Positions 53,351 to 61,230 of a stretch of 64,000 nt of DNA are shown in pieces. The notes beneath the pieces are model-generated. The model did no database searches, was not told the DNA's origin, and saw only the letters and a program-made list of their open reading frames with translations. The stretch is from Rhizobium pisi (GTDB taxonomy: Bacteria > Pseudomonadota > Alphaproteobacteria > Rhizobiales > Rhizobiaceae): assembly GCF_003938655.1 (NCBI RefSeq), contig NZ_RJJT01000013.1:1-64000 (forward strand), written 5' to 3'. How positions within the stretch are numbered: position 1 is the stretch's first letter; the number at the start of each line of letters is the position of its first letter. The position numbers were made by a program, and so were the translations under genes.

Positions 53351-54315
53351 CATCGCATCTGAAGAAGGTCGAACTGCATTGCCATCTGGAAGGTGCGGCG
53401 CCGCCTGCGCTGACCGAGGCACAGGCGCGCAAATACGGCATCGACATCAGTGCTCAGCTTCGCGACCGCGCCTATGTCTGGCATGATTTCGCAAGCTTCC
53501 TCGAATGTTACGACAAGGTTTCCGAGGTCTACAAGACCGAGGAGGACTATGCGCTTCTGACCGAAACCTATCTCGATGAACTCGCCGGCATAAATACGAT
53601 CTACAGCGAGCTCATCGTCTCACCCGATCACGGCAAGCGCATCGGTCTCGGCGCCGACGCCTATATATCAGGTGTCTGCGAAGGCATCCGGCGCGCTAAA
53701 GAAAAGAGCGGCATCGAGGCCCGGCTGATCGTCACCGGCGAACGGCATTTCGGCCCGGAAAGTGTGATTGGCGCTGCCGAATATGCAGCAAAGGCCGGCA
53801 ATCCTCTAATCACCGGCTTCAACCTTGCCGGCGAGGAGCGCATGGGTCGCGTGGCCGATTACGCCCGCGCCTTCGATATCGCCCGCGATGCCGGCCTGGG
53901 GATCACCATCCATGCCGGCGAGGTCTGCGGCGCCTTCAGCGTCGCCGATGCACTTGATGCGGTGCGTCCTTCGCGCGTCGGTCATGGCGTGCGCGCCATC
54001 GAGGATCTCGATCTGGTAAAGCGGCTTGCCGATCTCGGCACCGTGCTCGAAGTCTGCCCGGGCTCCAATATCGCGCTTGGGGTCTTTCCCGATTTCGCTT
54101 CCCATCCGCTGCGCCGGCTGAAAGAGGCCGGCGTTCGCGTGACGATCAGCTCGGACGATCCGCCGTTCTTCCACACCTCGCTCAAGCGGGAATACGAACT
54201 TGCCGCCGGGACTTTCGGCTTCGGCGACGCGGAGATCGACGCCATGACGCGCACCGCTGTCGAGGCGGCCTTCGTCGATGATAAGACACGGAAGGCCCTG
54301 CTCGCCTTGATTTAA
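53347..54315 (+). CDS. add: Adenosine deaminase
   Basis: A 322-residue amidohydrolase-fold enzyme. The zinc ligands are VELHCHLEG (H11, H13), the histidine in ITIHAGEV, and the aspartates of TISSDDPPFF. SRVGHGVRAIED supplies the catalytic histidine. It deaminates adenosine and deoxyadenosine to inosine forms that the phosphorylase can cleave. The start is GTG 53347, supported by AAGGAG upstream and the GTGA overlap with deoB. Confidence 0.93.
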   Translation: MTSHLKKVELHCHLEGAAPPALTEAQARKYGIDISAQLRDRAYVWHDFASFLECYDKVSEVYKTEEDYALLTETYLDELAGINTIYSELIVSPDHGKRIGLGADAYISGVCEGIRRAKEKSGIEARLIVTGERHFGPESVIGAAEYAAKAGNPLITGFNLAGEERMGRVADYARAFDIARDAGLGITIHAGEVCGAFSVADALDAVRPSRVGHGVRAIEDLDLVKRLADLGTVLEVCPGSNIALGVFPDFASHPLRRLKEAGVRVTISSDDPPFFHTSLKREYELAAGTFGFGDAEIDAMTRTAVEAAFVDDKTRKALLALI

Positions 54316-54418
54316 AGGCGAGAGGCTGGGGATGATCGGCGCAAATTTGCCGTCACTCTTGCGGTCGGGCCGATTTCCGTGAAAGAAACATTCGATAGAA
54401 AGAATGAAAGGCTTCCCC

Positions 54419-55048
54419 ATGGACGGCGTCACGGTCATCGATCATCCGCTTGTACAACACAAGCTCACCATCATGCGGCGCAAGGAGACATCGACGGGAA
54501 GTTTCCGGCGCCTGCTGCGCGAAATCTCCACGCTCCTTTGCTACGAGGTGACCCGCGATCTCGAGCTGACGATGTCAACGATCGAGACGCCGCTGCAGAC
54601 CATGGAGTCGCCGATCCTGGAAGGCAAGAAGCTGGTCTTCGCTTCGATTCTGCGCGCCGGCAACGGGCTGCTCGAAGGCATGCTTGATCTCGTACCATCA
54701 GCCCGCGTCTCGCATATCGGCGTCTACCGCGACCACGAAACGTTGCAGCCGGTCGAATATTACTTCAAGGCGCCGGAGGATGTGGCCGAGCGCCTGATCA
54801 TCGTCGTCGATCCGATGCTTGCAACCGGCAACTCCTCGATTGCGGCAATCGACAAGCTCAAGGAGCGAGGCGCCCACAATATCCGCTTCCTCTGCCTGCT
54901 TGCCGCTCCGGAAGGCATCCGCAATTTCCGTGCGGCGCATCCCGATGTCCCCGTCTTCACCGCGGCGATCGACAGCCATCTCAACGAGAAGGGCTACATC
55001 ATGCCCGGCCTCGGCGATGCCGGCGACCGCATGTACGGCACCAAATAA
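54419..55048 (+). CDS. upp: Uracil phosphoribosyltransferase
   Basis: A 209-residue enzyme starting MDGVTVIDHPLVQHKLTIMRRKETSTGSFRRLL, with ILRAGNGLLEGML and the PRPP-binding loop VVDPMLATGNSSIAAI. The C-terminal PGLGDAGDRMYGT motif binds uracil. It makes UMP from uracil and PRPP. ATG 54419 gives the normal family length and has AAAGG 8 bases upstream; ATG 54404 is an alternative. Third gene of the deoB-add-upp group, 103 bases after add, ended by a hairpin at 55083. Confidence 0.96.
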   Translation: MDGVTVIDHPLVQHKLTIMRRKETSTGSFRRLLREISTLLCYEVTRDLELTMSTIETPLQTMESPILEGKKLVFASILRAGNGLLEGMLDLVPSARVSHIGVYRDHETLQPVEYYFKAPEDVAERLIIVVDPMLATGNSSIAAIDKLKERGAHNIRFLCLLAAPEGIRNFRAAHPDVPVFTAAIDSHLNEKGYIMPGLGDAGDRMYGTK

Positions 55049-55082
55049 TTTCAGCTTTCTTTACCAAATCGAAAGACTTGAA

Positions 55083-55112
55083 GGCCCGGAAGTTCGATCC
55101 GGGCCCTTTCTC
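55083..55112 (+). terminator. Terminator after upp
   Basis: A GC stem GGCCCGG (55083-55089)/CCGGGCC (55099-55105) with a 9-base loop is followed by CTTTCTC. The T-rich tail is weak, but the position 34 bases after the upp stop fits an intrinsic terminator. Confidence 0.6.
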
Positions 55113-55208
55113 TGCCGCTATTAGCAACTTGTCAGCACTTGCGGCTTAGCAAGCTTGAGCATGAGGCCCTGCATGAAGCGGGGTTTATACAGGAAGGATT
55201 TCTGTTTC

Positions 55209-55742
55209 ATGCTCGTGCGTACCGTCATATTCGCCAGCATCGCCGCGGTGCTGGCCACACAGGTGCCTTCATTCCTCGGAGGCGCCAGCCCGCAGCCTGC
55301 TGACGCTCTCTCCGCCAACTACGTCTCGACCGACAGCGACAAGCCCGCGGCGGCCGCACCCGTCTATGGCAGCAATACGATCCGCCTGCAGGCGGACGCC
55401 CAGGGCCACTACACCGGCAGCTTCAAGATCAACGGCAAGCCGGTGCAGGGCCTGATCGATACCGGCGCCACCTATGTCGCGCTCAACGAGACGCTCGCCC
55501 GCCGGCTCGGCTACACGGCCAACCAGCTCGATTTCCGCTACGGGGTGAATACCGCGAACGGTCAGACGAAGGCCGCGCATGTGATGCTCGACCGGGTGGA
55601 AATCGGCGGCATCCGCGTGCGGGATGTCGAAGCCTTCGTCCTCAAGGATGAAGCACTGACGACGACGCTTGTTGGTATGAGCTTCCTGCAGAAGCTCGCC
55701 TCCTATTCCGTCGCCGATGGCTCGCTCAGCCTCAAGCAGTAA
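55209..55742 (+). CDS. Retropepsin-like aspartic protease, membrane-anchored (TIGR02281 type)
   Basis: A 177-residue protein with an N-terminal membrane anchor or signal (MLVRTVIFASIAAVLATQVP). A linker of about 45 residues and a single retropepsin-like half follow, with active site VQGLIDTGATYVALNE and the hydrophobic flap region YGVNTANGQTKAAHVMLDRVEIGGIRVRDVEAFV. It should act as a dimer in the periplasm; substrates of this family are largely unknown. AGGAAGGA precedes ATG 55209. It ends 6 bases from the convergent deoA stop. Confidence 0.88.
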   Translation: MLVRTVIFASIAAVLATQVPSFLGGASPQPADALSANYVSTDSDKPAAAAPVYGSNTIRLQADAQGHYTGSFKINGKPVQGLIDTGATYVALNETLARRLGYTANQLDFRYGVNTANGQTKAAHVMLDRVEIGGIRVRDVEAFVLKDEALTTTLVGMSFLQKLASYSVADGSLSLKQ

Positions 55743-55748
55743 TCGGGC

Positions 55749-57056
55749 TCAGACAAGGCCGGCAATGACGGGTGCCAACTGCGGCTTCTCGTCAGCGATG
55801 CGATAATGCGCAGCAAGTGCGGCCGCCGCCCGCTCCGCCGCGGCCTCATCGGCGGCATGAACGAGGGCGATCGGATCGCCTGCATTGACGCGGGAGCCGA
55901 GCGGCAGGAGTTCCGAGAAGCCGACGCGGTGGTCGATGCGGTCGGCGGGATGGCGTCTTCCGCCGCCGAGATCGATGACGCCGACACCGATGCCGCGCGC
56001 ATCGCAGGCGGCAAGCCAGCCGGACCGGGCGGCCGGGACCGGTTTTTCCACAGGCGCTTTGGCAAGATATCGATCGGGGTTTTCGATGAGGTCGGAAGGA
56101 CCGCCGAGCATAGACACCATGCGTGCGAAGACTTCGGCCGCCTTTCCTGATGACAGGACTTGGCGCGCCATCCTCTCGCCTTCGTCAGACGAAGCGGCAA
56201 CGCCCGATTTCACCAACATCTCGGCGGCGAAGGCAAGAACGACGGTATCGAGCCGCGTATCCTTTTTCCTGCCCGCCAGGAAATCCAGACAATTGCGCAT
56301 CTCGACGGCATTGCCGGCGCTGTCGGCGAGTGGCTCGTTCATGTCGGTGATCAGCGCGGAAGTCTTCACGCCTGCGCCATTGGCTACCTCGACCAGCGAA
56401 CGCGCCAGGATCTCTGCCTGGTCGCGATCAGGCATGAAGGCGCCATTGCCGACCTTGACGTCGAGCACCAGCGTCTGAAGCCCCGCCGCAAGTTTCTTCG
56501 AAAGGATGGAGGCAGTGATGAGAGGAATGGAATCGACGGTGGCGGTCACATCGCGCACGGCATAGAGCCTGCCGTCGGCTGGGGCCAGGGCTCCGGTCTG
56601 ACCGATGATGGCGCATCCCGCCTCCTTCACCACCTTGCGGAAGAGGGCCGCATCCGGGGTGATCGTATAGCCTGGAATGGATTCGAGCTTATCCAGCGTA
56701 CCGCCGGTATGGCCGAGGCCGCGCCCCGATATCATCGGAACGGCGAGGCCGCAGGCGGCGGCGATCGGTGCCAGCATCAAGGAGACATTGTCACCGACAC
56801 CGCCGGTCGAATGTTTGTCTGCGATCGGGCGATCGATATCGGCCCATTCCAGCCTGTCGCCGGAGTCGGCCATCGCCAGCGTCAAGGCGACGGTTTCGGC
56901 CCGCGACATGCCTTTGAACCAGACGGCCATGGCGAATGCCCCGATCTGGCCTTCTGACAGTCGACCGGCAGCGAGCGCCTCGATGAAGGAAGCGATATCG
57001 GCGGCGGCGAGCTCCTCGCCGTCGCGTTTGCGCCGGATGATCTCCTGAGGGATCAT
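55749..57056 (-). CDS. deoA: Thymidine phosphorylase
   Basis: A 435-residue pyrimidine nucleoside phosphorylase. N-terminal IPQEIIRRKRDGEEL, phosphate loop DKHSTGGVGDNVSLMLAP, GRGLGHTGGTLDKLE, and the C-terminal domain with VNAGDPIALVHA are present. It converts thymidine and phosphate to thymine and deoxyribose-1-phosphate. It starts 1 base after the deoC stop, so deoC-deoA are tightly coupled, in that order. Last gene of the nucleoside operon. Confidence 0.96.
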   Translation of the reverse strand: MIPQEIIRRKRDGEELAAADIASFIEALAAGRLSEGQIGAFAMAVWFKGMSRAETVALTLAMADSGDRLEWADIDRPIADKHSTGGVGDNVSLMLAPIAAACGLAVPMISGRGLGHTGGTLDKLESIPGYTITPDAALFRKVVKEAGCAIIGQTGALAPADGRLYAVRDVTATVDSIPLITASILSKKLAAGLQTLVLDVKVGNGAFMPDRDQAEILARSLVEVANGAGVKTSALITDMNEPLADSAGNAVEMRNCLDFLAGRKKDTRLDTVVLAFAAEMLVKSGVAASSDEGERMARQVLSSGKAAEVFARMVSMLGGPSDLIENPDRYLAKAPVEKPVPAARSGWLAACDARGIGVGVIDLGGGRRHPADRIDHRVGFSELLPLGSRVNAGDPIALVHAADEAAAERAAAALAAHYRIADEKPQLAPVIAGLV

Positions 57057-57057
57057 T

Positions 57058-57834
57058 TCAATAGCTCGATGCCGCAGCAGGTGCCGGCTGCGCTCCGCTC
57101 AGAACCGCCAGGATATCGTCAAGCAGGCCGGAGGCGCCGAAGCGGAAGGTCGAGGGCATCGCCCAGTCCGGCGTCATGATGGTTTCGGCAAGGCTCAGAT
57201 AAAGGGCGGCATCGCCCACCGAGCCGATGCCGCCGGCCGGTTTGAAGCCGACCCTGCGGCCGCTCTCGCGGATCGCGCGGATCATGATGTCTGCAGCTTC
57301 GAGCGTCGCGTTGACAGCGACCTTGCCGGTGGAGGTCTTGATGAAATCCGCGCCGGCTTCGATGGCAAGTTCGGAAGCACGGCGGATCACTGCCACATCC
57401 TTCAGCTCACCGCTTTCGATGATAACCTTCAGAAGGATGGGACCGGTGCATTCGGCGCGCACCGCCTTGACCATGTCGTTCACAGACTTCTCATCACCGG
57501 CAAGCAGCTTGCGATAGGGGATGACCAGATCGATCTCGTCGGCGCCATCGGCGATCGCCTCGCGCGTTTCGGCGGCGACATCGGCCACCTCCATATCGCC
57601 GGAGGGGAAGTTGACGACGGTCGCGATGCGTACGGCATGGCCGGTGCCGAGGATATTGCGGGCATAGGCGACGAAGCGCGGCCAAATGCAGATCGCGGCA
57701 CTGTTGCCGTAGGGCGTCTGCGCACGGGCGCAGAGCACATCGATCTGCGCCTCGGTGCAATCGTCCTTCAAATTGGTAAGATCGAGAAGGGAAAGGGCAA
57801 CGGCCGCCGTTTCCCGGATGGAATGGCTATTCAT
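57058..57834 (-). CDS. deoC: Deoxyribose-phosphate aldolase
   Basis: A 258-residue class I aldolase. The Schiff-base lysine is in LLKVIIESGEL and the second catalytic lysine in ADFIKTSTGK. VGFKPAGGIG binds phosphate. It splits deoxyribose-5-phosphate to acetaldehyde and glyceraldehyde-3-phosphate. The second in-frame ATG (57834) is 9 bases after AGAGG, which itself straddles the edge of a RIME1-like repeat; ATG 57840 lies too close to it. The repeat fills the whole gap to the phosphorylase gene. Confidence 0.96.
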   Translation of the reverse strand: MNSHSIRETAAVALSLLDLTNLKDDCTEAQIDVLCARAQTPYGNSAAICIWPRFVAYARNILGTGHAVRIATVVNFPSGDMEVADVAAETREAIADGADEIDLVIPYRKLLAGDEKSVNDMVKAVRAECTGPILLKVIIESGELKDVAVIRRASELAIEAGADFIKTSTGKVAVNATLEAADIMIRAIRESGRRVGFKPAGGIGSVGDAALYLSLAETIMTPDWAMPSTFRFGASGLLDDILAVLSGAQPAPAAASSY

Positions 57835-57846
57835 CTTCATTTCCTC

Positions 57847-57962
57847 TAGAGCATGATGCCGAAAAGTGTGAGCGGTTTTCTCATGACATCATGCTCTAAC
57901 TATATAATTGAGAACAGGATTCAGATTTTAGGCCGACCCGGCCTAAAATCATCCTGTTCTAG
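57847..57962. repeat. RIME1-like intergenic mosaic element, copy 3
   Basis: A full copy with both palindromes: TAGAGCATGATG...CATCATGCTCTA (57847-57898) and AGAACAGGAT...ATCCTGTTCT (57911-57960). It is in reversed order relative to copy 1. It sits inside the nucleoside operon between the phosphorylase and deoC genes. It supplies the last codons and the stop of the phosphorylase gene (AGA-ACA-GGA-TGA) and adjoins the deoC ribosome binding site. Confidence 0.82.
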
Positions 57963-58749
57963 CCGCAATCATGTCTTTCAATATGGCGGCGAGACGGGCG
58001 CCGCCGATGGGCGCCATGTCCTTAGTTTCCTCATGGCTGAGCTCATTGCCGGTCATGCCTGCCCCATAGTTGGTGATAACGGAAGCGGCCGCAACCCTCA
58101 GACCCAGCATTCTTGCAATGATGACCTCGGGCACCGTCGACATGCCGACGGCATCGGCGCCAAGGATGCGCGCCATGCGGATTTCGGCCGGCGTTTCGAA
58201 GCTCGGACCGGAGAACCACATGTAGACGCCTTGCGCCAGCTCGATCTTGAGCTTTGCCGCCGCCCTCTGCATCGCCGCGGCGAGGCCGACATCATAGGCA
58301 TTGGTCATGCCGACGAAGCGATGATCGCTTTCCTCGCCGATCAGCGGGTTCATGCCGGAATAGTTGATATGATCGGTGACCTGCATCACCGAACCGGGCG
58401 GCATGTCATCGCGCAGCGATCCCGCGGAATTGGTCAGGATCAGCGCCTCGACGCCGAGCGCCTTCAAGACCTCAATCGGCAGGCGCATGGCGCTGGCATC
58501 GCCCTTCTCGTAATAATGCACCCGGCCGGAGAGCATCACCACAGGCACGCCGCCGAGACGGCCGGCGACCACCTCGCCGGCATGGCCGGAGACGGCGCTG
58601 ACGGGAAAGCCCTGCAGATCCTTGTAAGGGACGCGGACGGCGCCCTCCAACTCTCCGACCAGCGAGCCGAGACCGGAGCCGAGGACGATGCCGTGGCGTG
58701 GCTTGATGCCGCCGAGCAATGCGGCGAGCAGGCTGACCGTCGCCTTCAT
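57949..58749 (-). CDS. Purine nucleoside phosphorylase, trimeric (PunA/family 2) type
   Basis: A 266-residue enzyme: GIVLGSGLGSLVGEL (phosphate-binding serine), VSGHAGEVVAG, LSGRVHYYEKG, LTNSAGSLR, MWFSGPSFETPAEIRMAR and VITNYGAGM. These are typical of the low-molecular-mass trimeric phosphorylases acting on inosine and guanosine. The last residues ARTG and the stop are encoded by a RIME1-like repeat. It starts 4 bases into the cdd end (overlap ATGA), so both are from one message. Confidence 0.94.
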   Translation of the reverse strand: MKATVSLLAALLGGIKPRHGIVLGSGLGSLVGELEGAVRVPYKDLQGFPVSAVSGHAGEVVAGRLGGVPVVMLSGRVHYYEKGDASAMRLPIEVLKALGVEALILTNSAGSLRDDMPPGSVMQVTDHINYSGMNPLIGEESDHRFVGMTNAYDVGLAAAMQRAAAKLKIELAQGVYMWFSGPSFETPAEIRMARILGADAVGMSTVPEVIIARMLGLRVAAASVITNYGAGMTGNELSHEETKDMAPIGGARLAAILKDMIAARTG

Positions 58750-59135
58750 CCGAGTTCCGTCTCGAAGCTGAAGGGAAGAAGCTCTTCCATCGTCATGGTC
58801 TTCTGCACGCCCGCCTCGTCGCAGAGGTAGATCTTCGTGTCCTTGGATGCGAATTCGGAGATCTTCTGGCGGCAGCCGCCGCAGGGCGGGCAGAGCGGCA
58901 GTTTCTCGGCGATGACAGCCATTTCAACGATCTTCTTGGCCCCGCCCATGATCATGGCGCTGATCGCCGTCGGCTCGGCGCACCACCCTTGCGGAAAGGA
59001 GAGGTTCTCGATGTTGGCGCCAGTATAGACCTTGCCGTCCTCGGCGCGGATTGCCGCGCCAACCGGGAATTTCGAATAGGGCGCATGGGCGAAGGCCATC
59101 GCGCCGCGGGCGGCTTCGAACAGATCATGGGACAT
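58746..59135 (-). CDS. cdd: Cytidine deaminase
   Basis: A 129-residue homotetramer-type enzyme. VGAAIRAEDGKVYTGANIEN (substrate loop), zinc and proton-shuttle motif WCAEPTAI and the zinc pair PPCGGCRQ are present. It deaminates cytidine and deoxycytidine. In most relatives the residue after CAE is arginine; here it is proline. The start is ATG 59135, 2 bases after the upstream permease stop. The much longer frame upstream to 59594 runs through the permease gene and is not real. Confidence 0.94.
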   Translation of the reverse strand: MSHDLFEAARGAMAFAHAPYSKFPVGAAIRAEDGKVYTGANIENLSFPQGWCAEPTAISAMIMGGAKKIVEMAVIAEKLPLCPPCGGCRQKISEFASKDTKIYLCDEAGVQKTMTMEELLPFSFETELG

Positions 59136-59137
59136 GG

Positions 59138-60109
59138 TCAACGCTCCTTCGTATAGGGCACGCCGCCGGCCTTCGGCGGGATGGCGACGCCGATGAAGCC
59201 GGCAAGCAGGACACAGGTGAGGATATAGGGCAGCGCCTGGAAGACCTGCACCGGAACCTCGCCGATCAGCGGCACCGACTTGCCCTGCATGAAGTTCGCC
59301 AGCGCATCGAGGAAGCCGAAGAGCAGGCAGGCGAACATCACAGGCACCGGCTTCCACTTGGCAAAGACAAGAGCGGCGAGCGCGATATAGCCCTTGCCGG
59401 CAGACATGTCCTTGATGAAGGCGGCGGATTGGGCGATCGCGAGATAGGTGCCGGCAAAGCCGCAGAGGATGCCGGCGCACATGACGGCGCGATAGCGCAG
59501 CCAGGCGACCGAGATGCCTGCCGTATCGACCGCGCCTGGGTTTTCGCCGACGGCGCGAAGTCTGAGGCCGAAGCGGGTGCGGTAGAGCACCCACCAGGAG
59601 AAGGGCACGGCAAGGAAAGCGAGATAGGTGAGGATATTGTTGCCCGATATGACGCCGGCATAAAGCGGGCCGATGATCGGCACATCATGGATGGCATCGG
59701 CACCCGGCAGGATGATCGGCGCGAAACGCGCATCCGGCGGCAGCTGCGGCGTACGTCCGCCCTGGCCGAACCAGGCCTGGCCGAGCACGATGGTGATGCC
59801 GGCGATGAAGAAGTTGATCGCCACACCCGACACGATCTGATTGCCGCGGTTGGTGATCGAGGCAAAGCCGTGGACGAGGCTGAGCGCCACCGAGCAGGCG
59901 ACGCCGGCGCAGAGCCCCAGCCAGGCCGAATCGGTGAGATAGGCGACACAGGCGGCGGCGAAAGCCGAGCCCAGCATCTTGCCCTCGAGACCGATATCGA
60001 AGATGCCGGCGCGTTCCGAAAACAGACCGGCAAGGGCGGTAAAGATCAGCGGGATCGACAGTCGGATGGTCGAGCTCAGGACGCTGATGAAGATTTCATA
60101 ATAATCCAT
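59138..60109 (-). CDS. Nucleoside ABC transporter permease (BmpC/YufQ type)
   Basis: A 323-residue inner-membrane permease of the branched-chain/BMP-type family, with about nine hydrophobic segments. It includes LFSERAGIFDIGLEGKMLGSAFAAA, and RYRAVMCAGILCGFAGTYLAIAQSAAF in the ATPase-contacting region. With the second permease and the ATPase it imports nucleosides captured by the BMP protein. GAGGAGCG precedes ATG 60109. It lies between the other permease and cdd. Confidence 0.92.
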   Translation of the reverse strand: MDYYEIFISVLSSTIRLSIPLIFTALAGLFSERAGIFDIGLEGKMLGSAFAAACVAYLTDSAWLGLCAGVACSVALSLVHGFASITNRGNQIVSGVAINFFIAGITIVLGQAWFGQGGRTPQLPPDARFAPIILPGADAIHDVPIIGPLYAGVISGNNILTYLAFLAVPFSWWVLYRTRFGLRLRAVGENPGAVDTAGISVAWLRYRAVMCAGILCGFAGTYLAIAQSAAFIKDMSAGKGYIALAALVFAKWKPVPVMFACLLFGFLDALANFMQGKSVPLIGEVPVQVFQALPYILTCVLLAGFIGVAIPPKAGGVPYTKER

Positions 60110-60119
60110 CGTCCGCTCC

Positions 60120-61223
60120 TCACGCTCGCACGAACTGTTGATAGAGGTGCACCATCGCCGGCCGGAACATATATTCCAGCGCACCGGCGAACAGGATCAC
60201 CAAGCCCTGGATGACGAGGATCATTTCGCGGGTGATATTAGGCATTTCGAAGGAGATCCAGTCGCCGCCCTGATAGAGAACGCCGAAAAGGATTGCCGCG
60301 AAGATGATACCGAGCGGATGATTGCGGCCCATCAGCGATACGGCGATACCGACGAAGCCGGCGCCACCGACGAACTCCACCTGTAGGCGGGCGGACGAGC
60401 CCATGACGGGGTTCAGCGCCATCATGCCGGCGAGCGCCCCGGAAAGCAGCATGGCGATGATGACAATGCGCGCATAGGGAATGCCGGCATAGGCCGCAGC
60501 CGTCGAGCTTACCCCCAGAGTGCGCATCTCGAAGCCGAGCTTGGTGCGCCAGATGAGGATCCAGACAAACCAGGCGGCAAGAAGGGCGATGATGAAGGAG
60601 ACGTTGAAGGGTGCTGCACCCAGCTTGGCTCCGAATGCCGTCATGATCCAGCCAAGCTTCGGAAGCTGACCGCCCTCTAGGAAGGTGCGGGTTTCGGGCG
60701 CCATCTTGCCCGGCACGATCAGCACGTGCACCAGCAGATAGACCATGAGGGCGGCTGCGATGTAGTTGAACATGATCGTTGTGATGACGATGTGGCTGCC
60801 GCGCTTGGCCTGCAGGAAAGCCGGAATGAAGGCCCAGGCTGCGCCAAAGATACCAGCACCTATGACGGCGATCGGCATCGTGACATACCAGGGCATGTAA
60901 TTGTCGAGCGCCAGCGCAACGAGCGCGCAGCCGAGGCCGCCAACATAGGCCTGGCCTTCCGAGCCGATGTTGAAGAGGCCGGCATGGATGGCAACGGCCA
61001 CGGACAGACCGGTGAAGATGAAACTCGTTGCATAGTAAAGCGTGAAGCCTATGCCCTCGCCGCTGCCGAAGGCGCCCTCGATCAGCAGCGAGAGAGCGGC
61101 AAGCGGGCTTTCGCCGATCAGCCAGACGACGAAGCCTGATATCAGGAAGGCGACGATGAGGTTCAAAAGCGGGATCAGGCCGTAGTTGATCCAGTTTGGT
61201 AGCGGAACGGAAGCAGTGCTCAT
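60120..61223 (-). CDS. Nucleoside ABC transporter permease (BmpB/YufP type)
   Basis: A 367-residue permease with about ten hydrophobic segments. AIHAGLFNIGSEGQAYVGGLGCA and LLSGALAGMMALNPVMGSSARLQVEFVGGAGFVGIAVSLMGRNHPLG are typical of BMP-type nucleoside importers. Start ATG 61223 has GAGG 5 bases upstream and lies 7 bases after the ATPase stop; an ATG at 61241 would overlap that gene. Partner of the permease at 59138. Confidence 0.92.
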   Translation of the reverse strand: MSTASVPLPNWINYGLIPLLNLIVAFLISGFVVWLIGESPLAALSLLIEGAFGSGEGIGFTLYYATSFIFTGLSVAVAIHAGLFNIGSEGQAYVGGLGCALVALALDNYMPWYVTMPIAVIGAGIFGAAWAFIPAFLQAKRGSHIVITTIMFNYIAAALMVYLLVHVLIVPGKMAPETRTFLEGGQLPKLGWIMTAFGAKLGAAPFNVSFIIALLAAWFVWILIWRTKLGFEMRTLGVSSTAAAYAGIPYARIVIIAMLLSGALAGMMALNPVMGSSARLQVEFVGGAGFVGIAVSLMGRNHPLGIIFAAILFGVLYQGGDWISFEMPNITREMILVIQGLVILFAGALEYMFRPAMVHLYQQFVRA

Positions 61224-61230
61224 AAAGGCC

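Noticed and set aside
58746..59594. Extended 282-codon reading of the cytidine deaminase gene
   Set aside because: The first 150 codons run out of frame through the permease gene. The true start is ATG 59135, giving the normal 129 residues.
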